Source of the DNA: Acidimicrobiaceae bacterium | GTDB taxonomy: Bacteria; Actinomycetota; Acidimicrobiia; Acidimicrobiales; Ilumatobacteraceae | Direction: 5' to 3' | Assembly (NCBI GenBank): GCA_002727235.1 | Contig: PBWL01000009.1 | Coordinates: 1-5,094 of the forward strand | DNA: 5,094 bases | Shown: piece after piece, positions 1 through 5,094 of the stretch | Layout: each line of letters opens with the position of its first letter | How positions within the stretch are numbered: the stretch's first letter is position 1 | Position numbers and translations under genes: made by a program | The notes under the pieces: generated by a model | Database searches by the model: none | Told to the model about the DNA's origin: nothing | Seen by the model: only the letters and a program-made list of their open reading frames with translations

Positions 1-148
1 TGATTTTGCCTTCACATCCAGGGCATTTTGAGATCTGCACGGTTGAGCCATCATCTCGGGTGAGGACAGCGTTCTCGAGGGGGATGTTGCAGGCGCCACA
101 GGATGCATTGACCGACATCCCGCACTTTGAACACTCGTAGGTATGCAT
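1..148 (-). CDS. Small zinc-ribbon protein, C-terminus cut by the window edge
   Basis: The first 49 codons read from an ATG at 148 towards base 1, and the frame is still open at the edge. The product starts MHTYECSKCGMSVNASCGAC. Three CxxC knuckles are visible: C6/C9, C17/C20 and C42/C45, the last in KCPGC. Four cysteines are enough for one zinc site, so six visible cysteines suggest one or two zinc-ribbon sites, perhaps completed by residues beyond the edge. There is no signal peptide or membrane segment in the visible part, so it is probably cytoplasmic. A GGAG ribosome binding site lies four bases before the ATG, which supports this start. It follows the membrane-protein gene on the same strand after a gap of about 67 bases and could be co-transcribed with it. 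Zinc ribbons of this size bind nucleic acid or protein partners or are purely structural. The specific role is unknown. It is too short and incomplete to have been listed as a full reading frame. Confidence 0.72.
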   Translation of the reverse strand, partial: MHTYECSKCGMSVNASCGACNIPLENAVLTRDDGSTVQISKCPGCEGKI

Positions 149-152
149 GTTG

Positions 153-156
153 CTCC
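153..156 (-). promoter_or_regulatory. Ribosome binding site of the zinc-ribbon gene
   Basis: The minus strand reads GGAG followed by four bases (CAAC) and then the ATG at 148. The spacing is a little short but acceptable. It is one of only two clear Shine-Dalgarno sites in the window. Confidence 0.5.
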
Positions 157-215
157 AATTCTTCGCGAGGGGTTCTCTGATCTCTATCGAACATTAACAG
201 GAAGTATCGAGGGCC

Positions 216-845
216 TCAGGACCGTCGGGCATTTCTTGCGTTCGCAAGAAGAACCAGAATGATGGAGCCGCCGACAAACCACCACGAGTATTTCTGAAGC
301 ACATTTATTGCGTCGGTAAGTTGCTCGTTAAAGATATTTGCGAGCCATTGAATGAGGGCAAGACGTGCAATGAGGCCGATAGCAATTAGAGCCGCAAGTT
401 TGGTGGTTGCAGTTCGTTGGATACCGCTGATTGCAGCAACGATATTCGAGCCCACGAAAAAGGGGATCAGGGCCCAGTCAGCTTTCGTGAAACCTGCTCG
501 AAGGCGTGCAATCGTCGGCTCATCAACGCCAAGGTATTTCACGAACAGGGCGAGAATCTGATCGCCGTAGGCACGCCCGGCGAGGTGGCAGACAACGAAC
601 GCAATTGCGATTCGAGAACTTCCGATGAGCCAGTAGGCAACTCCGCTGATGTCAGTGCCGAGCACAAGAGCGAGATAGCGGTTTCTTGACGACAGCGCAA
701 GGAGCGTTTCGGGCGATGACAACACGAGGCGAGCCCATGTGATCGCTGCAATGTTGGTGCAGATCACAAGGGCGACGAAAACACCAATCGACGCTCGGCC
801 CCACCAGGGGCGGAGCGGGATTTCGTCTATCGATTCTGAGGTCAC
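216..845 (-). CDS. Polytopic membrane protein, DedA/VTT-like
   Basis: This is an integral membrane protein of about 209 residues. Numbered from the upstream TTG at 851, hydrophobic segments lie at about 21-41, 58-76, 78-93, 126-143, 150-171 and 187-204. A short basic tail (NARNARR) would be cytoplasmic by the positive-inside rule. The stretch LLALSSRNRYLAL, the later GRAYGDQ and the loop before a second hydrophobic half resemble actinobacterial DedA/SNARE-associated (VTT domain) proteins. Members of that superfamily are lipid scramblases or transporters needed for envelope homeostasis. This assignment is from memory of the family and is moderate only. Two starts are possible: TTG at 851 or GTG at 845. 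GTG is preferred because a TATCGT box lies six bases upstream of it, which suits a leaderless mRNA, while neither start has a good Shine-Dalgarno site. The gene is divergent from the acyl-CoA ligase and upstream of the zinc-ribbon gene on the same strand. Confidence 0.75.
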   Translation of the reverse strand: MTSESIDEIPLRPWWGRASIGVFVALVICTNIAAITWARLVLSSPETLLALSSRNRYLALVLGTDISGVAYWLIGSSRIAIAFVVCHLAGRAYGDQILALFVKYLGVDEPTIARLRAGFTKADWALIPFFVGSNIVAAISGIQRTATTKLAALIAIGLIARLALIQWLANIFNEQLTDAINVLQKYSWWFVGGSIILVLLANARNARRS

Positions 846-851
846 ATTCAA

Positions 852-857
852 ACGATA
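852..857 (-). promoter_or_regulatory. Candidate -10 box of the membrane-protein gene
   Basis: The minus strand reads TATCGT, a TAnnnT actinobacterial -10 form, six bases before the GTG at 845. Transcription would then start at or next to the GTG, giving a leaderless mRNA. No convincing -35 element was found. The box lies in the short divergent gap shared with the ligase gene. Confidence 0.3.
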
Positions 858-892
858 TCTGTCAGCCCTTCTGCCTGGGTTTCCGAGTCGAT

Positions 893-898
893 TAGCGT
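893..898 (+). promoter_or_regulatory. Candidate -10 box of the acyl-CoA ligase gene
   Basis: TAGCGT fits TAnnnT and lies eight bases before the ATG at 907. The gap holds no Shine-Dalgarno sequence, so a leaderless or near-leaderless transcript is the simplest reading. The -35 region (around 869-875) is weak. The call rests on spacing and on the same pattern at other genes in this window. Confidence 0.3.
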
Positions 899-906
899 TT
901 CAAGTC

Positions 907-2535
907 ATGCAAGGCCTCATGCAAGACGTACCACTGAATATCTCTCATCTCTTCGATCGAGCGGAGCGGTATCACCCTCACAAAGAATTGGTGACGGCGA
1001 CAGCAAACGGTCGCGAGCGGACGAATTACGGCGAGTGGGCGACAAGGACGCGGCAGCTAGGCGGCGTGCTCGACGCACTCGAAATTTCTGAACATGGGCG
1101 AGTTGCGACCTTCTCATGGAACACCGCGCAACACCTTGAGTTGTACTTCGCTGCCCCGTGCACCGGTCGGGTTCTGCACACGTTGAATATCAGGCTGTTC
1201 CCAGAACAACTGACCTACATCGTGAACCACGCGGCTGACGAAGTGATTTTCGTTGATCGCTCGTTACTGTCACTGCTCGCTCCGTTGCTGCCGACGTTCG
1301 AGCGTCTGAAGCATCTTGTACTCATTGATGACGGTGACGGCGACATCCCTGACGACCTCTCAGGCTTCGAGTTGTTGAACTACGAAGATCTATTGGCGAG
1401 CTCGGCTCCAGTCGAATGGAAACCGGTTGATGAGCATCGTGCCGCAAGCATGTGCTACACCTCAGGCACGACGGGAAACCCCAAAGGAGTCATTTACTCT
1501 CATCGCAGCACGTTCCTCCACACCATGGGCACAATGACTGCAGATTCGCTCGGAGCGCGAGAATCAGATGTCGTGATGCCGGTGGTGCCGATGTTCCACG
1601 CAAATGCGTGGGGACTCGCCCACGCAGGTGTCGCAACAGGAGCGAAAATGGTGATGCCCGGTGCCGACCTTTCTGGCAAGGCGCTAGCTGACCTCATTGT
1701 GGAAGAGCGGGTGTCCCTTGCTGCAGGAGTGCCCACGATCTGGATGCAGGTCCTGCCCGAACTTGAGGGTCGCGATACGTCATGTTTGCGGGCGATTCCT
1801 TGTGGAGGGTCAGCAGTCCCGCGAGGCCTCTCGGAGGACTATCGCGAGATAACGGGACTCCCGCTTCTTCAAGCGTGGGGAATGACTGAGACAAGCCCGA
1901 TCTGCGCGGTGTCGCATCTCGATGCAGATCAGCACGATCTGTCGATTGATGAGCAAGCTGAACTCCGGACGACGGTTGGACGGATTTCGTTTGGTGTTGA
2001 GATGCGCGTCGTTGATCCAGATTCGCAAGAGCGGGTCGATTGGGATGGCGAGTCGAGCGGAGAATTGCAGGTCAGCGGCAACTGGATCGCGAAGACTTAT
2101 TACAACGACGAGCGAGCGAACGAGAGTTTCACTTCCGATGGCTGGCTGCGTACAGGTGACGTTGCGAGCGTTGATGAGCGGGGAAGGGTTCGACTCCTAG
2201 ATCGAACAAAAGATCTCATCAAGTCTGGAGGCGAGTGGATCTCTTCTGTTGAGTTGGAAAACGAGCTGATGTCACACCCAGGGATTGCCGAGGCTGCAGT
2301 GATTGGGGTGCAGCACCCGCGATGGTCAGAGCGTCCGTTGGCCTGTGTTGTGCGGGCTGAAGGTAGCGACATCACCTCCGAAGAGGTGATCGACTTTCTT
2401 CGTGGCCGGGTGGCCCGGTGGCAACTGCCGGATGCGGTTGAGTTCATCACCGAGGTGCCAAAAACTAGTGTGGGCAAATTTTCAAAGAAAGATCTGCGGG
2501 CGCAATACGCCGACTACCGGCTACCTGATGGGTGA
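907..2535 (+). CDS. AMP-forming medium/long-chain acyl-CoA ligase, AlkK/FadD type
   Basis: This 542-residue cytoplasmic enzyme of the ANL superfamily activates a carboxylic acid with ATP to an acyl-adenylate and then transfers it to CoA. All hallmarks are present: the phosphate-binding loop Y184-TSGTTGNPKG followed by YSHRST, the PMFHANAWG segment, the A5 motif Q322-AWGMTETSP, GWLRTGD (412-418), the hinge D432-RTKDLIKSGGEWIS, and the C-terminal PKTSVGK with catalytic K524. YIVNHA, CYTSGTTGNPKG, PVVPMFH, IKSGGEWIS and VARWQ are shared with Pseudomonas AlkK, the medium-chain acyl-CoA ligase, as I recall its sequence, and length agrees (about 546). Exact chain length preference cannot be read. 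The frame is open back to an ATG at 739, but that would overlap the opposite-strand gene and add 56 residues with no family match. The MQGLMQDVPL beginning is typical of the family, so 907 is chosen (919 is possible). It precedes tetR by 52 bases on the same strand. Confidence 0.95.
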   Translation: MQGLMQDVPLNISHLFDRAERYHPHKELVTATANGRERTNYGEWATRTRQLGGVLDALEISEHGRVATFSWNTAQHLELYFAAPCTGRVLHTLNIRLFPEQLTYIVNHAADEVIFVDRSLLSLLAPLLPTFERLKHLVLIDDGDGDIPDDLSGFELLNYEDLLASSAPVEWKPVDEHRAASMCYTSGTTGNPKGVIYSHRSTFLHTMGTMTADSLGARESDVVMPVVPMFHANAWGLAHAGVATGAKMVMPGADLSGKALADLIVEERVSLAAGVPTIWMQVLPELEGRDTSCLRAIPCGGSAVPRGLSEDYREITGLPLLQAWGMTETSPICAVSHLDADQHDLSIDEQAELRTTVGRISFGVEMRVVDPDSQERVDWDGESSGELQVSGNWIAKTYYNDERANESFTSDGWLRTGDVASVDERGRVRLLDRTKDLIKSGGEWISSVELENELMSHPGIAEAAVIGVQHPRWSERPLACVVRAEGSDITSEEVIDFLRGRVARWQLPDAVEFITEVPKTSVGKFSKKDLRAQYADYRLPDG

Positions 2536-2551
2536 GCGGGTTACCTCACAG

Positions 2552-2580
2552 TTGACGTGAGACATTTATGGCAATAATGT
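2552..2580 (+). promoter_or_regulatory. tetR-diiron promoter
   Basis: TTGACG (2552-2557) and TAATGT (2575-2580) are separated by exactly 17 bases. The first matches the -35 consensus at five of six positions, and the second fits the actinobacterial TAnnnT -10 form. Only seven bases separate the -10 box from the GTG at 2588, so transcription should start at or next to the start codon and the mRNA would be leaderless. A separate promoter here means the regulator and diiron gene need not depend on read-through from the ligase gene. Confidence 0.6.
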
Positions 2581-2584
2581 CTCA
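2558..2584 (+). promoter_or_regulatory. 27-bp inverted repeat, probable TetR operator
   Basis: The arms TGAGACATT (2558-2566) and AATGTCTCA (2576-2584) are perfect reverse complements of nine bases with nine bases between them. Inside the spacer, TG and CA around the centre at 2571 also pair, so 11 of 13 symmetric positions match. The repeat begins right after the -35 hexamer and covers the -10 hexamer. That is the classic place for a TetR dimer to block RNA polymerase, and the next gene encodes such a protein. Symmetry and position are seen directly. Binding by this regulator is inferred. No second copy was found in the divergent ligase promoter or before dapA. Confidence 0.75.
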
Positions 2585-2587
2585 GAT

Positions 2588-3220
2588 GTGACGGACGCCA
2601 CATTGCGAAAAGACTCTGCAGTTATTGAACACGCAGTCCTCGATGCGGCGCTCGTCTGCATCCACCGTCTTGGCTTCTCAAAGGTGACGATTGACGACAT
2701 CTGCCAAGAATCAGGCGTATCGCGTGCTTCGGTATACCGACTGTTCCCGGGAGGTCGCGATGTGCTCTTCGAAGCGTTGCACGTCCGCGAATTGCACCAG
2801 TTTTTCGAGCAGGTGCTCGCAGAGATCGATGGCCTTGACACCGTCGAAGATGTTGTTGCCCTTAGCGTTGCCGCAGCAACTTCGCTCCTGCGCACCCACT
2901 CTCATCTCGCAATGATGCTGAGTTCTGAGCCAGGTGAAGCACTTGGCCAACTCACCGCAACCGGACTGCCGAGAATCATTCGAATGGCAACAGTTGCGCT
3001 CTCACCGCAACTTGACCCCCTCATCGGTCGAGAGGCGACTCACAGATTGATCGACCTTGTCGCGCGCCTCACCGTCTCTTATTTCCTCTCACCGGACGAA
3101 TCAGTTGACCTCAGTGACCCTGATGTCGCCCGCCAATTTCTCCGCCCAATCATCACCGCAGTGGCCTTGCCGGAGTCGTTTTCTGGCACAGCCGCATCCC
3201 TCAACAGGAGCACATCATGA
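2588..3220 (+). CDS. TetR/AcrR-family transcriptional regulator
   Basis: A 210-residue one-domain-pair repressor, of usual length for the family. The N-terminal DNA-binding domain spans about residues 11-57. Its helix-turn-helix is TIDDICQESGVSRASVYRLF (34-53), ending in the family's typical SxxSVYRxF recognition helix. The rest is the all-helical ligand-binding and dimerisation domain, which shows no diagnostic ligand motif. GTG at 2588 is the start: the helix-turn-helix sits at the normal distance from it, and promoter geometry points to a leaderless transcript starting there. The ATG at 2586 is followed at once by a stop. The stop codon overlaps the next ATG (ATGA), so translation is coupled to the diiron protein. 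A near-perfect palindrome in the promoter argues for autorepression. The effector is unknown; an acyl-CoA or related lipid made by or consumed with the neighbouring enzymes is a reasonable guess. Confidence 0.93.
   Translation: MTDATLRKDSAVIEHAVLDAALVCIHRLGFSKVTIDDICQESGVSRASVYRLFPGGRDVLFEALHVRELHQFFEQVLAEIDGLDTVEDVVALSVAAATSLLRTHSHLAMMLSSEPGEALGQLTATGLPRIIRMATVALSPQLDPLIGREATHRLIDLVARLTVSYFLSPDESVDLSDPDVARQFLRPIITAVALPESFSGTAASLNRSTS
3206..3210 (+). promoter_or_regulatory. Ribosome binding site of the diiron gene
   Basis: AGGAG ends six bases before the ATG at 3217, an ideal spacing. It lies inside the last codons of tetR. Together with the ATGA overlap it fixes the start and allows both re-initiation and independent loading. 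It is the strongest Shine-Dalgarno site in the window, in contrast to the upstream genes that seem to lack one. Confidence 0.8.
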
Positions 3221-4350
3221 GCACCACCGAACAACCAACAGGTCACGCAGCAAACGCTGACATCATTGGCCGTGACGAAATCGATGATATCGAGGCAATC
3301 CTGTCGGTATCCAACGTCGATGTTGATGAAGTCGAACACGTTGTCAAGGACAACGCGGACGCCATTTTCACCTGGGACTACTCGCTTGCAAGGCCACAAC
3401 TTCGAAAGTTGTACGAAAAGGCGAAGGGAGGACAGTGGAACGGCACGACCGACTTGCCGTGGGACACCGAAATCCAACTCGACGAGGTCGTGACCTCTGA
3501 CCAGGCGGCATTTTCTGCCGGTCTCAGCCCTGACCATTACGCCGGCACTGTCGTCGAGAAGTGGGGCGATAAAGAGTGGCTCGAATTCGGCATTGATAGT
3601 CGCCGTTGGACGCTGTCGCAGTTCCTTCATGGTGAGCAAGGTGCATTGCTGTGCACTGCCAAAATCACCGAAACGGTTCCGTGGTATGACGCCAAACTGT
3701 ATGCCGCAACTCAAGTTGTTGATGAGGCCCGTCACGTTGAGGTCTTCGCTCGCTATCTCGACGAGAAAATGGACGGAGGATTCCAAGTCAACGCACACCT
3801 TCGGATGTTGCTCGATGACATCATCGAAGACTCGCGTTGGGATATGACCTATCTCGGCATGCAGGTCATGGTCGAAGGTCTCGCTCTTGCGGCATTCGGA
3901 TTCATGCACCAAATGACTGAAGAGCCTCTCCTGAAGCAACTGCTTCGCTACGTCATGAGCGACGAAGCTCGACATGTTGCGTTCGGTGTTTTGTCGCTGA
4001 AAGAGGTGTACTCCGAGATGACCGATCGCGAATTGATGGAGCGGCAAGAGTTTGCCTTCGAGGCAGCCATTCGTATGCGCGATCGTTTTTTGCAGCAAGA
4101 GGTATGGGAAAAACAGGGTGTGAACCCGAAAGATGTTGTTCCGCTGGTGTTGCGTGACCCGACCCGCGATGTGTTCCAGCAGATGTTGTTCTCGAAGATC
4201 GTGCCCAACTGTAAGAAGCTCGGGCTTCTGGATCGCAACGAATCATGGCTCCGTCGCCGATTCGAGGACATGAACGTCATTCAGTTTGAAGATTGGGAAG
4301 ACACCGGTTCGGAATACCTCAAGTTCGAACTGGGTGAAGAGATTTCCTAA
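3217..4350 (+). CDS. Ferritin-like diiron carboxylate protein, putative oxygenase
   Basis: A 377-residue soluble, largely helical protein. It shows the full diiron ligand pattern of the ferritin/ribonucleotide-reductase-R2 superfamily: E140 (in LHGEQ), E170 and H173 (VDEARH), E220 (MVEGLA), E250 and H253 (SDEARH). Two DEARH motifs 80 residues apart mark the two halves of the four-helix bundle. An acidic N-terminal stretch (about 20-40) precedes a conserved-looking segment with FTWDYS, LYEKAK and QWN (51-74). Relatives with this layout include AurF/CmlI-type N-oxygenases and CoA-thioester oxygenases such as BoxB and PaaA, but I cannot place it in one of these by eye. Oxygen activation at two irons is expected; hydroxylation, desaturation, N-oxygenation or a non-catalytic role all remain possible. 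No ferredoxin, flavin reductase or NAD-binding domain is fused or nearby. It is coupled to tetR by a 4-base overlap and lies downstream of an acyl-CoA ligase, which favours an acyl-derived substrate (inference). Confidence 0.88.
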   Translation: MSTTEQPTGHAANADIIGRDEIDDIEAILSVSNVDVDEVEHVVKDNADAIFTWDYSLARPQLRKLYEKAKGGQWNGTTDLPWDTEIQLDEVVTSDQAAFSAGLSPDHYAGTVVEKWGDKEWLEFGIDSRRWTLSQFLHGEQGALLCTAKITETVPWYDAKLYAATQVVDEARHVEVFARYLDEKMDGGFQVNAHLRMLLDDIIEDSRWDMTYLGMQVMVEGLALAAFGFMHQMTEEPLLKQLLRYVMSDEARHVAFGVLSLKEVYSEMTDRELMERQEFAFEAAIRMRDRFLQQEVWEKQGVNPKDVVPLVLRDPTRDVFQQMLFSKIVPNCKKLGLLDRNESWLRRRFEDMNVIQFEDWEDTGSEYLKFELGEEIS

Positions 4351-4356
4351 GCGTGG

Positions 4357-4369
4357 CGACGTGTCGTCG
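4357..4369 (+). other. Short hairpin between the diiron gene and dapA
   Basis: CGACG and CGTCG form a perfect 5-bp stem with a TGT loop, six bases after the diiron stop codon. No T-run follows, so it does not look like an intrinsic terminator. It could be chance, or a weak pause or mRNA 3'-end stabiliser. The 40-base gap (4351-4390) holds nothing else except the candidate -10 box of dapA. Confidence 0.2.
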
Positions 4370-4375
4370 GGTCAC

Positions 4376-4381
4376 TAGTCT
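4376..4381 (+). promoter_or_regulatory. Candidate -10 box of dapA
   Basis: TAGTCT fits TAnnnT and lies nine bases before the ATG at 4391, with no Shine-Dalgarno site between. This would give dapA its own near-leaderless transcript. The -35 region is poor, and read-through from the diiron gene is equally possible. Confidence 0.25.
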
Positions 4382-4390
4382 TTGGGCTGC

Positions 4391-5094
4391 ATGTCATCGC
4401 CAACGTTCGGACGAATCCTCACCGCTCTGATCACTCCATTCGGGGGTGACGGCAACGTTGATCTCGACGTAGCTCAGCGACTTGCACGTCGGCTTGTTGA
4501 CGAGGGCAACGAGGGTCTTGTCGTGTGCGGCACCACTGGCGAGTCGCCAGCGTTGTCCGATGACGAAAAACTTTCGATGTTTTCAGCGGTGATTGAGGCT
4601 GTCGACGTCCCGGTCATTGCGGGCACTGTTGGCAACAACACCGCTCACTCGGTCGAACTCTCGCTGCGGGCAAAGGCGCTTGGAGTCCACGGAATCTTGT
4701 CGCTGTGCCCCTATTACAACCGACCTTCGCAGGCAGGTATCGAGCAGCATTTACGTGCCATTGCCCAAGCGGTTGATCTGCCGCAAGTGATTTACGACAT
4801 TCCGGTTCGAACAGGCCGGAAGGTTTCATCCGAGGTATTGCTTCGGTTGGCCCATGAAGAGAAGAACGTCATCGGATTGAAAGACGCCGCAGCGAACCCT
4901 GCTGAAACTGCTCGAGTTATTCGCGAAGCACCGTCAGATTTCGAGGTGTACAGCGGCGATGACGGTCTCACCCTTCCGCTGTTGTCGGTGGGCGCCGTGG
5001 GAACGATCGGTGTTGCGACCCACTGGACGGCTCCCGACCATGTCGACATGTTCGCAGCGCTCGAGAGAGGCAACCTTGCGGCGGCGACAGCGAT
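4391..5094 (+). CDS. dapA: 4-hydroxy-tetrahydrodipicolinate synthase, C-terminus cut by the window edge
   Basis: This frame has no stop before the window ends; 234 codons of about 290-300 are present. The enzyme condenses pyruvate with aspartate semialdehyde, the first committed step to diaminopimelate and lysine, in the cytoplasm as a TIM-barrel homotetramer. Visible hallmarks are TALITPF (11-17), the pyruvate-binding GTTGES (47-52, T48/T49), PYYNRP with Y109, Y135-DIPVRTG with catalytic Y135 and substrate-binding R140, and Schiff-base lysine K164 in GLKDA. YSGDD (187-191) and the GAVGTIGV segment (201-208) match DapA rather than more distant N-acetylneuraminate lyase relatives. The YDIP form, in place of E. 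coli YNVP, is also found in Mycobacterium DapA. ATG 4391 is the natural start; a TTG at 4382 is the only in-frame alternative before a stop at 4376. It lies 40 bases after the diiron gene on the same strand. In many Actinobacteria dapA is followed by an RNase J gene, which would be expected just past this edge. Confidence 0.95.
   Translation, partial: MSSPTFGRILTALITPFGGDGNVDLDVAQRLARRLVDEGNEGLVVCGTTGESPALSDDEKLSMFSAVIEAVDVPVIAGTVGNNTAHSVELSLRAKALGVHGILSLCPYYNRPSQAGIEQHLRAIAQAVDLPQVIYDIPVRTGRKVSSEVLLRLAHEEKNVIGLKDAAANPAETARVIREAPSDFEVYSGDDGLTLPLLSVGAVGTIGVATHWTAPDHVDMFAALERGNLAAATA

Noticed and set aside
835..848. TGAGGTCACATT, loosely similar to the TGAGACATT operator arm, near the divergent promoter
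   Set aside because: It matches only if a three-base insertion is allowed, and no opposite arm is present. It is also inside the start of the membrane-protein gene. It does not support control of the ligase by the TetR.
2100..2477. Minus-strand open frame of 125 codons
   Set aside because: It lies opposite the C-terminal domain of the acyl-CoA ligase, including its catalytic lysine region. The composition is rich in R, S, T and P, as expected for a shadow frame.
2545..2561. CTCAC ... GTGAG inverted repeat upstream of tetR
   Set aside because: The arms are only five bases with a seven-base spacer, and the repeat partly overlaps the far better 27-bp palindrome. Such short repeats are expected by chance, and there is no T-run to make it a terminator for the ligase gene.
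3079..4098. Long open frame of 339 codons on the minus strand
   Set aside because: It is fully antisense to the diiron gene and the end of tetR, both of which have clear motifs. Its translation shows no recognisable domain, and its length follows from codon bias on the opposite strand.
4357..4369. Intrinsic terminator after the diiron gene
   Set aside because: The stem is only five base pairs and is followed by GGTCAC rather than a T-run, so it was kept only as a low-confidence hairpin.
4593..4829. Short open frames on both strands between 4593 and 4829
   Set aside because: They lie inside dapA, whose frame is continuous from 4391 to the window edge with all catalytic residues intact.

Overview
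The window looks like a stretch of actinobacterial chromosome, possibly from an environmental, Acidimicrobiia-like lineage. This placement is an inference. It rests on moderate-to-high GC, GTG starts, poor Shine-Dalgarno sites with TAnnnT boxes 6 to 9 bases before several start codons (suggesting leaderless mRNAs), and a DapA that resembles actinobacterial DapA. No RNA gene, insertion sequence, CRISPR array or long repeat was seen, and no gene-free stretch exceeds about 70 bases.

Layout. On the minus strand at the left edge are a truncated small zinc-ribbon protein (1-148) and a polytopic membrane protein with a DedA/VTT-like look (216-845). Diverging from them is an AlkK/FadD-type acyl-CoA ligase with all core adenylation motifs intact (907-2535). 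Next on the plus strand is a TetR-family regulator starting with GTG (2588-3220). It is translationally coupled by an ATGA overlap to a ferritin-like diiron carboxylate protein (3217-4350) that carries a complete E...ExxH...E...ExxH ligand set. The window ends inside dapA (4391 onward), which encodes 4-hydroxy-tetrahydrodipicolinate synthase of lysine and diaminopimelate biosynthesis.

How they may work together. The most interesting part is the ligase / TetR / diiron module. A near-perfect 27-bp inverted repeat (2558-2584) fills the space between a TTGACG -35 and a TAATGT -10 element just upstream of the GTG start of tetR. The regulator therefore probably represses its own gene and, through the overlap, the diiron enzyme. 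The ligase would activate a medium- or long-chain carboxylic acid as its CoA ester. The diiron protein is a plausible oxygenase, desaturase or N-oxygenase acting on that or a related molecule. Its substrate cannot be read from sequence, and no redox partner is encoded here. dapA is probably a housekeeping neighbour rather than part of the module.
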